Shown here: positions 52,848 through 64,000 of the stretch, in pieces | Position numbering within the stretch: the first letter of the stretch is position 1 | How the letters are laid out: the number at the start of each line of letters is the position of its first letter | NCBI GenBank assembly: GCA_963841695.1 | Contig: CAWJDQ010000001.1 | Span: 310,001-374,000, forward strand | Source: RYN-230 sp963841695 | Lineage (GTDB): Bacteria > Actinomycetota > Actinomycetes > Streptosporangiales > Streptosporangiaceae | Direction: 5' to 3' | DNA: 64,000 nucleotides | Notes under the pieces: model-generated | Told to the model about the DNA's origin: nothing | Databases searched by the model: none | Seen by the model: the letters and a program-made list of their open reading frames with translations, nothing else | Position numbers and translations under genes: made by a program

Positions 52848-54359
52848 ATGACGCGCCCCGCGATCATCATCGACGGGGCGTCCCTGACGTGCGCCGGGGT
52901 GGCGGCGGTCGCCCGGGACGAGACCCCGGTCACGATCGCGGCGGGCGCGGCCGTGGCCGCCCGCGCGGCCTGGGAGACGGCCCGGGACGTGGCCACCCGG
53001 CGGCCGGTGTACGGGCGGACCACCGGGGTCGGCGCGAACCGCAACGTCGGGCTGGCCGCGGACGAGCTGGCCGAGCACGGGCTGCGGCTGCTGCGCAGCC
53101 ACGCGGCCGGGTCGGGTCCGCTGCAGCCCGCCGAGCTGGGCCGGGCCATGCTGGTGACCCGGCTGAACCAGATCGGCGCGGGCGGTTCCGGGGTCGACCC
53201 GGCGGTGCTGGAGGTGCTCGCGGACGCGCTCAACCGCGGCTTCACCCCGCCGGTGCCGCTGTACGGGGCGATCGGCACCGGCGACCTGACCGCGCTGGCC
53301 TCCACCGGGCTGTGCCTGCTCGGCGAGCGGGCCTGGCGGACCGGCAGCGGCGTGGGCAGCACCGGTGTTGGCAGCACTGCGCCGCCGCCGCGCTTCGCGC
53401 TCCGGCCGGCCGAGGCGCCCGGGTTCATGAGCAGCAACGCGGCCACGGTCGGCGAGGCCGCGCTGGCCTGCCACGACCTGGGCGGGCTGGTCAGTTCCGC
53501 CGTGGTGATCGCGGCCCTGTCGCTGCTCGCGGTGCGCGGCTCGCTGGAGCCCTACGCCCCGGCCGTGCACCGGGGCCGCTGCCGGGCAGCGGCGGGTGGC
53601 CGGCCGGATGCGCGCCCTGCTGGGTGCGGGCGTGCCGGATGAGCCGGACCGGCTACGACGCCCAGGATCCAGGACTCCTACGGCTACCGGGCGTTCCCCC
53701 AGGTGCATGGCCCGGCGGCCGATTCGCTGGAGTACGCGGCGCAGCTCGTCACCACCGAGCTCAACGCAGCCAGCGAGAACCCGCTGGTCGACCCGGTGGC
53801 CCAGGCGGTGTGGCACAACGGCAACTTCCACGCCGCCTACACCGGGCTGGCTCTGGACTCGGCCCGCGCGGCGCTGTTCCAGACCGCCGCGCTGTCCGCG
53901 GCCCGGCTGGGCACCCTGGTGGAGCCCTCGTTCACCGGCCTGCCCGCGTTCGCCGCGGACACCCCGGCCAGCTCGGGCATCATGATCCTGGAGTACGTGG
54001 CCCAGTCGGCCGTGGCGGACCTGCGCCGCTTGGCCACCCCGGCCGCCCTGGGCAGCGCGGTGCTGTCCCGCGGGGTGGAGGAGCACGCGGGGTTCTCCAC
54101 CCAGTCCGCCCGGGCCAGCACCGACGCGGTGGCCGCCTACCGGGCCGTGCTGGCCTGCGAGCTGGCCGCGGCGATCCGGGTGCTCCGGATGCAGGACCGC
54201 GCCCCGGCCGGCGACGGGGCGCTGCGGGCCGCGTTCGACGCGGCCGACGCGGTGCTCGACCCGCGCACGGCCGACCGCCCGCTGGACGCCGACCTGGCCG
54301 CAGCCGAGGGGCTTCTGGCCGGGTATGCCGCTTTTGGCCGCGACGGAGAGGATGTCTAG
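52848..54359 (+). pseudogene. Aromatic amino acid ammonia-lyase homologue with two frameshifts and atypical MIO site
   Basis: HAL/PAL fold. Segment 1 (to about 53580): VYGRTTGVGANRN (Tyr loop), TRLNQIGAGGSGVDPAVLE, then AIGTGDLTALAS where the MIO-forming ASG should be, and FMSSNAATVGEAALA. Two frame changes (about 53580 and 53655) lead to IQDSYGYRAFPQVHGPAADSLEYAA and ELNAASENPLVDP, STQSARASTDAV. Residues 143-145 read Gly-Thr-Gly, so normal MIO chemistry is doubtful even if the frame is intact. It precedes a molybdenum hydroxylase operon. Confidence 0.82.
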
Positions 54360-54393
54360 GGTGAGGCTCACACGTACAGAAGGAGGCCGGGCC

Positions 54394-54423
54394 GTGAGCG
54401 ACGGCCGGTGGATCGATCGCTAG
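54394..54423 (+). CDS. Nine-codon leader ORF abutting the hydroxylase start
   Basis: GTG 54394 follows a perfect AAGGAGG (54380-54386, 7 bp away) and encodes MSDGRWIDR, ending TAG at 54421-54423 directly against the ATG of the next gene, which has no ribosome site of its own. Termination-reinitiation coupling is the simplest reading. Confidence 0.55.
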   Translation: MSDGRWIDR

Positions 54424-57164
<2,741 letters not shown>

Positions 57165-57168
<4 letters not shown>

Positions 57169-57986
57169 TCCCGGCACCGTTCAGCTACCGTCGCGCCGGT
57201 TCCGTTGCGGAAGCTCTTGACTTTATCGGCGAGTACGGCGACGAGGCCAAGTTCCTGGCCGGCGGTCATTCGCTGCTGCCGCTCATGAAGCTGCGGCTGG
57301 CCATGCCCGAGGTGCTCATCGACCTCGGGCCGGTGCAGGAGCTCAGCTACGTGCGCGAGGAGGACGGCCACGTCGCGATCGGGGCGCTGACCCGCCACCA
57401 CGACCTGGAGCACTCCGGCGTGCTGGCCCGGTCCGTGCCGCTGCTCGCGCACGCCGCGGGGCAGGTGGGCGACCCGCAGGTCCGGCACCGCGGCACGATC
57501 GGCGGGTCGCTGGCGCACAGCGACCCCGCGTCCGACCTGCCCGCCACCGTGCTGGCCCTGGACGCCACGCTGGTGGCCCGCGGGCCGTCCGGCTCCCGCG
57601 AGATTCCGGCCGCCGGCTTCTTCCAGGGCCTGTTCGAGACGGCCCTGGAGCCGGACGAGCTGCTCACCGAGATCCGCGTGCCGGTGCCCGCGGCGGGCGC
57701 GGCCGGCTGGTCGTTCCAGAAGTTCACCAAGCGGGCCATCGACTGGGCCATCGTCGGGGTCGCGGTCCAGGGCACCTCGGTGGCGCTGGTGAACATGGCC
57801 GGGACGCCGGTCCGGGCGGCCGGGGTGGAGCGCGCGCTGGCCGCCGGGGCCACGCCCGCGGAGGCCGCCGCGCACGCCGCCGAGGGCACCGCCCCCGGCG
57901 ATGACATCAACGCGTCTCCGGCTTATCGTGAGCATCTCGCCCGGGTCCTCGTGGAGCGGGCGCTGGTGGAAGCACAGGCCGGGTGA
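57165..57986 (+). CDS. Molybdenum hydroxylase FAD subunit (CoxM/XdhB type)
   Basis: 273 aa. FAD-binding landmarks: FLAGGHSLLPLMKLRLAMPEVLIDLG near 30-55 and RGTIGGSLAHSDPASDLPA near 105-123. C-domain CO_deh_flav_C type: WSFQKFTKRAIDWAIVGVAV. Overlaps the fused L-S gene by 4 bp, so the three-centre enzyme is made from two polypeptides instead of three. Followed by a four-copy minisatellite. Confidence 0.94.
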
Positions 57987-57988
57987 AG

Positions 57989-58048
57989 GTCAGTCCCCGC
58001 ACCGTCAGTCCCCGCACCGTCAGTCCCCGCACCGTCAGTCCCCGCACC
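57989..58048. repeat. Four tandem 15-bp repeats
   Basis: gtcagtccccgcacc at 57989, 58004, 58019 and 58034, all identical, filling the gap between the FAD-subunit stop and the MetE-like ribosome site. Confidence 0.95.
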
Positions 58049-58065
58049 GGATTCGAAGGAGAATC

Positions 58066-59183
58066 ATGAGCGCTCGCACCACGCCGCCGTTCCGCGCTGA
58101 CCACGTGGGCAGCCTGCTCCGGCCGCCGGCCTGCTGGCGGCCCGGGAGGACTTCGCGGCCGGCCGCATCCCGGCGCAGCAGTTGCGGGCGGTCGAGGACG
58201 TCGCGATCGCCGACGTCGTGCGGATGCAGGAGAACGTGGGCCTGCAGTCGGCCACCGACGGCGAGTTCCGCCGCGCGTCGTGGCACATGGACTTCATCTA
58301 CCAGCTGGGCGGGATCGGCCAGGCGCCGGGCAACCTGTCGGTCAAGTTCCACAACCCGTCCGGGGATATCGAGTACACCCCGGCCGCGCTGACCGTGACC
58401 AGGAAGGTGGGGCTGGACCACACGATCTTCGGCCCGGACTTCGAGTACCTGAAGTCGGTGGTGACCACGGCCGTGCCCAAGCAGACCATCCCGTCGCCCA
58501 ACATGGTGCACTACCGGGGCGGCCCGGCCATGATCGACCCGGCCGTGTACCCGGACATCGAGGAGTTCTGGACCGACCTGGCCGCCGCCTACGCCGACGA
58601 GGTGTCCCGGCTGGCCGCGCTGGGCTGCCAGTACCTGCAGTTCGACGACACCAGCCTGGCCTACCTCAATGACCCGGAGCAGCGGGCCGAGATCGCCGCC
58701 CGCGGCGACGACGCCGAGCACCTGCACCTGCGGTACATCAAGCAGGTCAACGCGGCCCTGGCCGGGCGGCCCGCCGGGCTGGCCGTGACCACCCACTTGT
58801 GCCGGGGCAACTTCCAGTCTTCCTGGGCCGCCTCCGGCAGCTACGACTTCGTGGCCGAGGCGCTGTTCGGCGAGCTGGACGTGGACGGGTTCTTCCTGGA
58901 GTTCGACGACGAGCGGTCCGGCGGGTTCGAGCCACTGCGGTTCGTGCCGCCGGGCAAGATGGTCGTGCTGGGCCTGGTCACCACCAAGCGCGGCCAGCTG
59001 GAGAACCCCGACGTGCTCAAGCGGCGCATCGACGAGGCAGCCCGCTACGTGCCGCTGGACCAGCTGTGCCTGTCCGGCCAGTGCGGGTTCTCCTCCACCG
59101 TCGAGGGCAACGCGCTGAGCTACGACGAGGAAGTGGCCAAGCTCGAGCTCATCGTCCAGGTGGCCCAGGACGTGTGGGGCTGA
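58066..59183 (+). pseudogene. MetE C-domain-like (cobalamin-independent methionine synthase family) gene with one frameshift
   Basis: ATG with GAAGGAG upstream starts FRADHVGSLLRPPA. One missing C near 58131 breaks the frame, after which RAVEDVAIADVVRMQENVGLQSATDGEFRRASW continues. The zinc ligands of the MetE barrel are all present: His and Cys in THLCRGNFQ, Glu in FFLEFDDERSG, Cys in LSGQCGFSS. Members of this single-domain group act as methyl or related transferases outside methionine synthesis. Likely part of the hydroxylase operon. Probably functional if the missing base is an error. Confidence 0.85.
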
Positions 59184-59245
59184 GCGGTGCCTCCTGGCGC
59201 CAGGGGCCAGCACCCACGGAGAGCGGATTGGCGGGTCCTTCCTGC

Positions 59246-60075
59246 CTATCCCGCGTTGTGGTCCAGGGTGCCGTCGAGGACGGTGACCGCGTGGCCGGTG
59301 AGGTGCACCCGGTCGCCGTGGACGGCTGTCTGGACCAGGCCTGTGCGGTCGGAGGCCTGCAGGCCGGTGAGGCTATCGCGGCCGAGGCGGTGCGACCAGT
59401 AGGGGCCAGGGCAGTGTGGGCGCTGCCGGTGACGGGGTCTTCGGGGATGCCGCCCGCTGGTGCGAAGTACTGCGAGACGAAGTCATAGCCACGGTGCCGG
59501 TTCGCTGCGGCGGCGGTGACGATGATCCCGCGGATGCCGTTACGGCGGGTCAGCCGGGCTAGGGCAGTGAAGTCGGGTCGCAGCCCGCGGACGGCGGCCT
59601 CATTGGCGGCCACGGCGAGCAGGTCTCCGAGCGCGCCGGTGGAGTAGGTGGCGCCGAGTTTGGCGCCGAGGGGCTGGGCGAGGCCGTCGGGGGCTGGCGC
59701 CTCGGCGGGGAAGGCGGCGGGGAAGTCCAGGGTGATGGTGCCGTCGTGGCGGCTGTGGGCGGTCAGGATGCCAAATTGGCTCGCGAAGCGGACGGTCAGC
59801 GGCGCGGCGCGGTCGGTGTGCAGGGCATGGGCAGTGGCCAGGGTGGCGTGACCGCATACGTTGCTCTCGGCGGCGGGAGTGAACCAGCGCAGTGCCCAGT
59901 CGGCGCCGGTGCCGTCCAGCAGTGGGTGGGCGAAGGCGGTCTCAACGCTCAGCTCTGCGGCGATCCGGCGCATCCACTCCTTGGCGGGCCAGCGGCCGGC
60001 GTCGAGCAGGCAGACGCCGGCGGGGTTGCCGGCGAACGGCCGGTCGGTGAACGCGTCGATGATCCGGATCCGCAT
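59246..60075 (-). pseudogene. PhzF-family isomerase gene with one frameshift
   Basis: PhzF fold: IIDAFTDRPFAGNPAGVCLL, the catalytic Glu45 in AELSVETAFA, SNVCGHATLATAHAL, and EDPVTGSAHTALAP. There a C run reads four instead of five (about 59400). Restoring one C gives AHTALAPYWSHRLGRDSL, LTGHAVTVLDGTLDHNAG and TAG at 59246-59248; as read, the frame runs to 59149 without homology. Isomerises a dihydro-anthranilate-like or related substrate; role here unknown. Its 3' end faces the MetE-like gene. Confidence 0.85.
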
Positions 60076-60454
60076 GAGGGAACTGTAGGACGGCGCGTTT
60101 CACCACCGGCCCCTGGCTACCGGCCGCCAGCGGACCTGGCTGAACAGTTACGGCGGGCTGAGCGTTTGGGGATAGCGCCATAGCGCGGCCATTGGCCTGG
60201 CCCGGCGTGCCGGATAGTCACTGACTAGTCGCAGATGCGAAGAATCAGCCTGTGCGTCGGGATGCCAAAATGTTATCTGGCTGCCGTGTTGAACGCCTGC
60301 CAACGATTCCGCCCGCCGGTACAGTGACTCCGTCACTCCGACCTATGGGTAAGGCCAAGTCGGCTCAATACCCCCGGCGTGATTGTGCGGCTACGAAAAC
60401 ACAATCATTCGCCCGGGGTGCTGCCCGGGCGACTAATGCACCCGCGAGGTAACA
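60076..60454. other. 379-bp intergenic region, no supported gene
   Basis: Between the PhzF and DUF397 starts. Less GC-rich around 60210-60290 and 60380-60420. It contains a leftward frame (60148-60336) with atypical codons that I do not accept. GAGGT at 60446-60450 is the ribosome site of the DUF397 gene. Confidence 0.6.
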
Positions 60455-60730
60455 GTGACCGGCTCGTACACGTCCGCGGCCCCCGGCGTTCATCTTCAGG
60501 GCGGCAACTCGTCAGCCTCCCCGGTGTCTTCTGCTCACGGCGTCTGCTGGCGGAAGAGCTCATACAGTGCGTACAACGGCAACTGCGTGGAAGTTGCCTC
60601 CTTCGGCGCAGGTCACGTAGGGGTTCGTGACTCCAAGGCAGGTGACGGCAGTCCGGTCTTGATGTTTGCCCGTGACCAGTGGAAAGCGTTCCTGATGAGC
60701 GCGAAGAGCCGGCCGGGCGGCCCTAGCTGA
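60455..60730 (+). CDS. DUF397 small protein
   Basis: 91 aa from GTG 60455. After a 30-residue Ser/Ala leader: WRKSSYSAYNGNCVEVASFG, VGVRDSKAGDGSPVLMFARDQWKAFL, the DUF397 core. Convergent with an XRE-DUF5753 gene 28 bp away, whereas the first locus has both on one strand. Confidence 0.92.
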   Translation: MTGSYTSAAPGVHLQGGNSSASPVSSAHGVCWRKSSYSAYNGNCVEVASFGAGHVGVRDSKAGDGSPVLMFARDQWKAFLMSAKSRPGGPS

Positions 60731-60758
60731 GCAGGCCGCTTCCCTGGTGCCACGCCGG

Positions 60759-61631
60759 TCAGGCCCACAGTTCGCGGGCTGTGGCGCTGATCAACTCTCT
60801 CGATCGGATGCGGTCGAGGCCGAGTTCCACCAGTGACTCGAACGCGACCCGGTAGCGGAAAATCTGCTCGCGCTCGTCAGGGTAATGACTGCCGGTGAGA
60901 TGCTCCACCGCCACCCGGTCGTTCAGTGGCACATCATGCACCTGCGGAAAGCGCATGTAAGAAAAGGCTCCCGTTCCAATGGGGTGTTCGCCCTGGAGCG
61001 GAAGGATACGTATCTCCACGTTGCGCAGGCGCGACATCTCGACAAGATGCAGCAACTGCTCGTACATTATGGATTTACTGCCGAATTTCCGGTGCAGCAC
61101 CGATTCGTCAACCACTACCGATAGCTCGACTGGCGGATCACGAGTCAGGAGCCGCTGGCGCAGACGCCGGAGTTCTACCCGGCGCTCGGCTTCTTCCGGC
61201 GGAAGCCTGAACATCAGCTGATATCCGCGATGAACTGCCCTCGCATAGTCCTCGGTCTGCAGCAATCCGGGAACGATCAGCGGGTCCCAGTTCCAGATTG
61301 AACGCGCTTCATCCTCTTCGGAAAGATATTCCGTATAATCGGCCGGCAGCCCGGCCGCCACTGGCTCCCTTTGGCCAGCCTGACTCGACTCTTCGGCCAG
61401 GGCCTGGAGGTCTGCGCGGTGGGCCGGGCTCACGCCGTAGAGGTCCAGCAACTTCCTGAGGTCGGCGAGCTTGACGCCGATCCGGTTCAGTTCGATGCGG
61501 CTGATCTTGGAACCGGACCAGCCCAGCCGCTCGGCGACCTGATCACCGGTAAGCCCGGTTCGCTCGCGCAATCGGCGTAGTTCGGCGGCGAGCCGACGCC
61601 GCCGGACAGATTGACCACCTGGATCGGGCAT
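60759..61631 (-). CDS. XRE-family regulator with DUF5753 domain (second WhiJ-like locus)
   Basis: 290 aa from ATG 61631 with GAGGTG upstream. HTH (about 8-66): RRRRLAAELRRLRERTGLTGDQVAERLGWSGSKISRIELNR. DUF5753: IVPGLLQTEDYARAVHRGYQ, LSVVVDESVLHRKFGSKSIM, AVEHLTGSHYPDEREQI. The upstream region carries GTGCAA...TTGCAC arms and GCATCTTGCAC, also present at the first locus. Confidence 0.93.
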   Translation of the reverse strand: MPDPGGQSVRRRRLAAELRRLRERTGLTGDQVAERLGWSGSKISRIELNRIGVKLADLRKLLDLYGVSPAHRADLQALAEESSQAGQREPVAAGLPADYTEYLSEEDEARSIWNWDPLIVPGLLQTEDYARAVHRGYQLMFRLPPEEAERRVELRRLRQRLLTRDPPVELSVVVDESVLHRKFGSKSIMYEQLLHLVEMSRLRNVEIRILPLQGEHPIGTGAFSYMRFPQVHDVPLNDRVAVEHLTGSHYPDEREQIFRYRVAFESLVELGLDRIRSRELISATARELWA

Positions 61632-61730
61632 CCGTTCACCTCCCCGGCTGCTGGAGGTCGCCGGTGGTGTGACTGCTTTAGAGCGTAGGGCCGGGTGGGG
61701 CGTTAAGTGAACCCCACATGGCGAATCGTC

Positions 61731-61755
61731 GTGCAATCTGCACTGCATCTTGCAC
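61731..61755. promoter_or_regulatory. GTGCAA-n13-TTGCAC inverted repeat with shared element
   Basis: Perfect 6-bp arms at 61731-61736 and 61750-61755. The right part is GCATCTTGCAC (61745-61755), identical to 14525-14535. About 100 bp upstream of the XRE start and 58 bp before the small ORF on the other strand. Confidence 0.5.
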
Positions 61756-61812
61756 TTGTAACTCTAGTGCCGTTCAATTGAATAGAGGCCCGCCGAGTGC
61801 AGGAGGGCGCAC

Positions 61813-61971
61813 ATGATGGCCAGGCGGAGTAACCAGAGGGTTCTCCCGCCTTGTGCCTCCGGCCTCTTCTCCGCATCCGGCTTCGCCCGCCGCGCGGTCT
61901 GCGCACCGGGAGTAAAGGTCGCCGCCAGGATCAGCCGGCGCGGGCCGGGCCGCCCTCGGGGGCCGCCCTAA
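61813..61971 (+). CDS. Small ORF with strong ribosome site
   Basis: 52 aa, MMARRSNQRVLPP then a basic C-terminus (KVAARISRRGPGRPRG). AGGAGG at 61801-61806 is 6 bp before ATG. The stop overlaps the next ORF's ATG (TAATG). Divergent from the XRE gene and possibly under its control. No homology recognised. Confidence 0.4.
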   Translation: MMARRSNQRVLPPCASGLFSASGFARRAVCAPGVKVAARISRRGPGRPRGPP

Positions 61972-62045
61972 TGGCCAATGAGATCACCAAGCCTCGACGG
62001 GGACAGGCTTGGTCCCGTGACACGACACCGGGCCGCCAGCGGTGA
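61971..62045 (+). CDS. 24-aa ORF coupled by TAATG
   Basis: MANEITKPRRGQAWSRDTTP and four more residues. It starts inside the stop of the preceding small ORF, so translation would depend on reinitiation. Basic, no known family. Confidence 0.3.
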   Translation: MANEITKPRRGQAWSRDTTPGRQR

Positions 62046-62222
62046 CGCGCCGACGGCCCAGTAAAGACACTCTCTCAAACCAACACCATCGACAGGAGTC
62101 ATGGCATTGGATCAAACCTACATCGCGCCCTGCGTGATGCAAGGGACGGGGGCAGCGATTTCCGGGAGAATCGCGGCACCGGGCCGGGCGGGGCCGGCCG
62201 GGGCCGCGGGTGAGGGGGGCCG

Positions 62223-62537
62223 ATGTTCCTCCTCGCCCTGATCTGGGTGCTCATCGGAGTGGCCGTGGGCTGGCGATTCGGCTCCCGGCACGCCACCTCC
62301 CAGGCGCTGACGCGGGCACGGCAGCAGATGCGCCAGGAAATCCGGTACTGGCAGGAACACGCCGAACGCAGCAAGGTCCGGGCCGACCTGCTGGCCCAGG
62401 GGAACGAGGCCTGGGCGGCGGGTTACCAGCAAGGCCGGGAAGATGTGATCACGATCGTGCCGCACCTCACGGCACAGCAGCGGCTCCTGCCCCAGGACGC
62501 CGCGACCGATGCCGCCGGGATAACCGGCTGCGCCTAA
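62223..62537 (+). CDS. Small membrane-anchored helical protein
   Basis: 104 aa. One N-terminal membrane helix (MFLLALIWVLIGVAVGWRFGS) followed by an amphipathic helix (ALTRARQQMRQEIRYWQEHAERSKVRADLL). GAGGGGGG just upstream. Cytoplasm-facing coiled-coil after a signal-anchor. Function unknown. Confidence 0.6.
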   Translation: MFLLALIWVLIGVAVGWRFGSRHATSQALTRARQQMRQEIRYWQEHAERSKVRADLLAQGNEAWAAGYQQGREDVITIVPHLTAQQRLLPQDAATDAAGITGCA

Positions 62538-62600
62538 CCCACTAGCGCTCCCTTCCGGATCAGTAGCCCGGCCGGAGGGGAGCGCCCGGGCACGCCCAGG

Positions 62601-62657
62601 CTCAGTGGTGCACCGCGGCCAGCGCGGGCGGATGCTCAGTGGTGCACCGCGGCCAGC
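62601..62657. repeat. Direct repeat of a gene's last codons
   Basis: ctcagtggtgcaccgcggccagc occurs at 62601-62623 and 62635-62657. Read leftward each encodes LAAVHH-stop; the inner copy is the real end of the adjacent gene. Confidence 0.93.
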
Positions 62658-63184
62658 AGCGCCGCGTAGGAGCGGACCAGCGCGGCATGCTCCAGGGCGA
62701 GCAGCGGACTGTCCGGCGGGCAGCCTTCGGCCACCCACTGATCCGAGAGGTCCATGGCCTTGGTGCGGTACACCGCCGCAGGCCGGACCGCCGCCTCCGG
62801 TTCGCGGTACAGGAACGCATACAGCCGGACCAGCGAATCGACCAGTTCGTCCTCGCCGCCGGGGTGGTCCGCGGCGTGCTGGCGCTCGCGGTGCACCCGC
62901 CACCAGTCAACTTCCCGCCGGGCCGCCTCGGCCACGTCCCGCGGCTCGCCGTAGCTCAGGCGGAGCAAACCGTAGAAGCGGCGCATGCAGCGGCGCGCCC
63001 CGTCCGGGTCGTTATCGGCGGGCGCCCACAGCTGGTTGGCCCGCAGCACCAGCCAGGCCCCGTGCAGGGTGCGCAGCCAGTCCATCCCGAACCCGGCCCG
63101 GACCAGCCCGATCGACGCCCGCAGTACCCCTGGCCAGTCCCGCCGGTAATAGCCCACCCAGGCGCGGAATTCCAGGTCGGCCAC
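62636..63184 (-). CDS. Hypothetical actinomycete protein
   Basis: 182 aa from GTG 63184. Helical and Trp/Arg-rich: EFRAWVGYYRRDWPGVLRASIGLVRAGFGMDWLRTLHG, LWAPADNDPDGARRCMRRFYGLLRLSYGEP, VDSLVRLYAFLYREPE. Coding-like sequence (SRLRSFDPVR) precedes the GTG in frame, but no earlier start exists there; the N-terminus may be misplaced by a frameshift in the GC-rich repeat at 63220-63300. No family recognised. Confidence 0.55.
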   Translation of the reverse strand: MADLEFRAWVGYYRRDWPGVLRASIGLVRAGFGMDWLRTLHGAWLVLRANQLWAPADNDPDGARRCMRRFYGLLRLSYGEPRDVAEAARREVDWWRVHRERQHAADHPGGEDELVDSLVRLYAFLYREPEAAVRPAAVYRTKAMDLSDQWVAEGCPPDSPLLALEHAALVRSYAALLAAVHH

Positions 63185-64000
63185 GCGTACCGGGTCGAAG
63201 GAACGCAGCCGGCTCGGGCCCGGGGAGCGGGCGGGCCGGCGAGCGGAGCGGGCCGGCGGAGCGAGCGGCCGCGGAGCCGGGTGGGGCGGGCCTGGCGGGA
63301 CCGGGCAGCCGGACTCCGAACCCGCGGCTCGCGAGCCGCAGCAGCACGTGCCCGGGCCGCACCAGTTCCGCCACCCGCGCGGCGCTCAGCACCTCCAGGT
63401 CGCCGAGCCGCTCGGCGTACGCGGCGGGACCGCGAGCCCGGGCCGTGTTGAGCGCCACGGCGTTGTGCCACACCTTGACCCGGGATTCGCGCAGGAACCG
63501 GCGGCTGGCCGCCTGATTGGCCGGCCCGAGCAGGACGTCCGCCCGCGAGCGCGGGCCGCCGGCCCGGGCCAGCTCCGCATCTTCCGCGCCGACCTGGCGG
63601 GACAGCACCTCGTCGATGCGCTGATGGTCGGCGCGGCGCCGGGCGCGGAGGGCGGGATCCGCGAACTCCGCGGGGCTGATCACCGCGAGGAGGGCCTGCG
63701 GCAGGTCGTAGTTGATGTGCGCGTTCATGCCCAGCAGGACGTGCCGCAGGGCGGGCGCGGACGGCTGCTCCTGTGCGGCCCGGAACGCTACCGCCCACGG
63801 CCGCGGGACGGGCCCGCCGCCGGAGTACGCGGCCAGCGCGTCGAGATACAGGTCCGCGAACGCCACGTCCCAGCGCTCCACCCACTGCGGGTCGCTGAAC
63901 AGCCCGGCCCGCAGCGCGTCGCGCACCGCGCGGGTCGTGCGCAGGTACGTGGCGTGGAAGAAGCGCCGTGCGTCACCCGCTTCCTCGAGCGGATCGAGCA
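63012..64000 (-). CDS. DUF5995-like protein, 5' end beyond window
   Basis: Read from the right edge: LEEAGDARRFFHATYLRTTRAV, WDVAFADLYLDALAAYSGG, HVLLGMNAHINYDLPQALLAVI (the family hallmark), VKVWHNAVALNTARARG, HVLLRLASRGFGVRLPG. Homology stops at about 63300; the frame then continues through GC-rich simple repeats (agcggagcgggccgg) to 63012, overlapping the next gene, so the natural stop was probably near 63290. Function unknown. Confidence 0.7.
   Translation of the reverse strand, partial: LDPLEEAGDARRFFHATYLRTTRAVRDALRAGLFSDPQWVERWDVAFADLYLDALAAYSGGGPVPRPWAVAFRAAQEQPSAPALRHVLLGMNAHINYDLPQALLAVISPAEFADPALRARRRADHQRIDEVLSRQVGAEDAELARAGGPRSRADVLLGPANQAASRRFLRESRVKVWHNAVALNTARARGPAAYAERLGDLEVLSAARVAELVRPGHVLLRLASRGFGVRLPGPARPAPPGSAAARSAGPLRSPARPLPGPEPAAFLRPGTRGRPGIPRLGGLLPAGLARGTAGVDRAGPGRVRDGLAAHPARGLAGAAGQPAVGARR

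Noticed and set aside
60148..60336. Leftward 62-codon frame between PhzF and DUF397
   Set aside because: Codon usage is unlike the window, no ribosome site, no recognisable motif.
62101..62241. 46-codon frame starting MALDQTYIAP
   Set aside because: AGGAG is only two bases from the ATG, and the sequence becomes Gly/Ala/Pro filler overlapping the next gene's ribosome site.

Overview
The window is high-GC DNA from a filamentous-type actinomycete. Evidence for this is the pervasive G/C third codon positions, GTG and TTG starts, two helix-turn-helix/DUF397 regulatory loci of the WhiJ type, deazaflavin-dependent oxidoreductase, IclR, TetR and ECF regulators, a DUF222-HNH (13E12) gene and a GH65 phosphorylase. 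It reads as chromosomal accessory DNA. I cannot place it to genus. No rRNA, tRNA or CRISPR array was seen.

Layout. 1-2161: end of a probable natural-product cluster (radical SAM, GT2 glycosyltransferase, PIG-L deacetylase), by eye less GC-rich than the rest. 2257-5465: histidine kinase, degenerate kinase-like membrane protein, NarL-type response regulator. 5562-8207: TetR repressor divergent from a CocE-type hydrolase with two palindromic operators between. 8318-11100: two secreted beta-helix repeat paralogues (GGAI/FxxN type). 11715-13149: an IS110-family insertion sequence. 13286-15407: DUF397, XRE-DUF5753 and ATPase regulatory trio. 15388-17867: asparagine synthetase, M15-like peptidase, small protein. 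18003-24285: deazaflavin oxidoreductase, sugar-porter MFS, a 5-oxoprolinase-type gene broken by about 14 frameshifts, FMN reductase. 24416-34394: nudix-like protein followed by a stress/dormancy-flavoured stretch (UspA fused to a dihydroorotate-dehydrogenase-like enzyme, tandem UspA, GH65 phosphorylase, XRE-pyridoxamine oxidase, single UspA), with two DevR-like inverted repeats in its divergent promoters. 34480-43178: CMD protein, IclR, SDR remnant, ECF sigma/membrane anti-sigma, SnoaL protein with a minisatellite tail, S41-like peptidase, aldo/keto reductase, frameshifted HNH gene. 43579-52570: amidohydrolase, arginase-like gene, Lon, UvrA, small acidic protein, quinone-oxidoreductase-type MDR. 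52848-60075: ammonia-lyase homologue, molybdenum hydroxylase with fused large and small subunits plus its FAD subunit, MetE-like and PhzF-like genes. 60455-64000: second DUF397/XRE locus, coupled tiny ORFs, and a DUF5995-type gene running off the end.

Two themes cut across the window. First, short tandem repeats of 11-24 bp (minisatellites) sit repeatedly at stop codons, C-termini or just upstream of starts. Second, single-base frameshifts cluster in a few otherwise well-conserved enzyme genes (oxoprolinase, HNH, arginase, ammonia-lyase, MetE-like, PhzF). Most look like gain of one G/C or loss of one C in a short run, so sequencing error must be excluded before these are called pseudogenes.

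The observations I consider most worth following are the IS110 element with identifiable ends and a bridge-RNA-sized leader, the UspA-DHOD fusion with DevR-like boxes, tandem ClgR-like boxes upstream of lon, the radical SAM/GT/deacetylase trio, the beta-helix pair, and the ammonia-lyase whose MIO tripeptide reads GTG instead of ASG.
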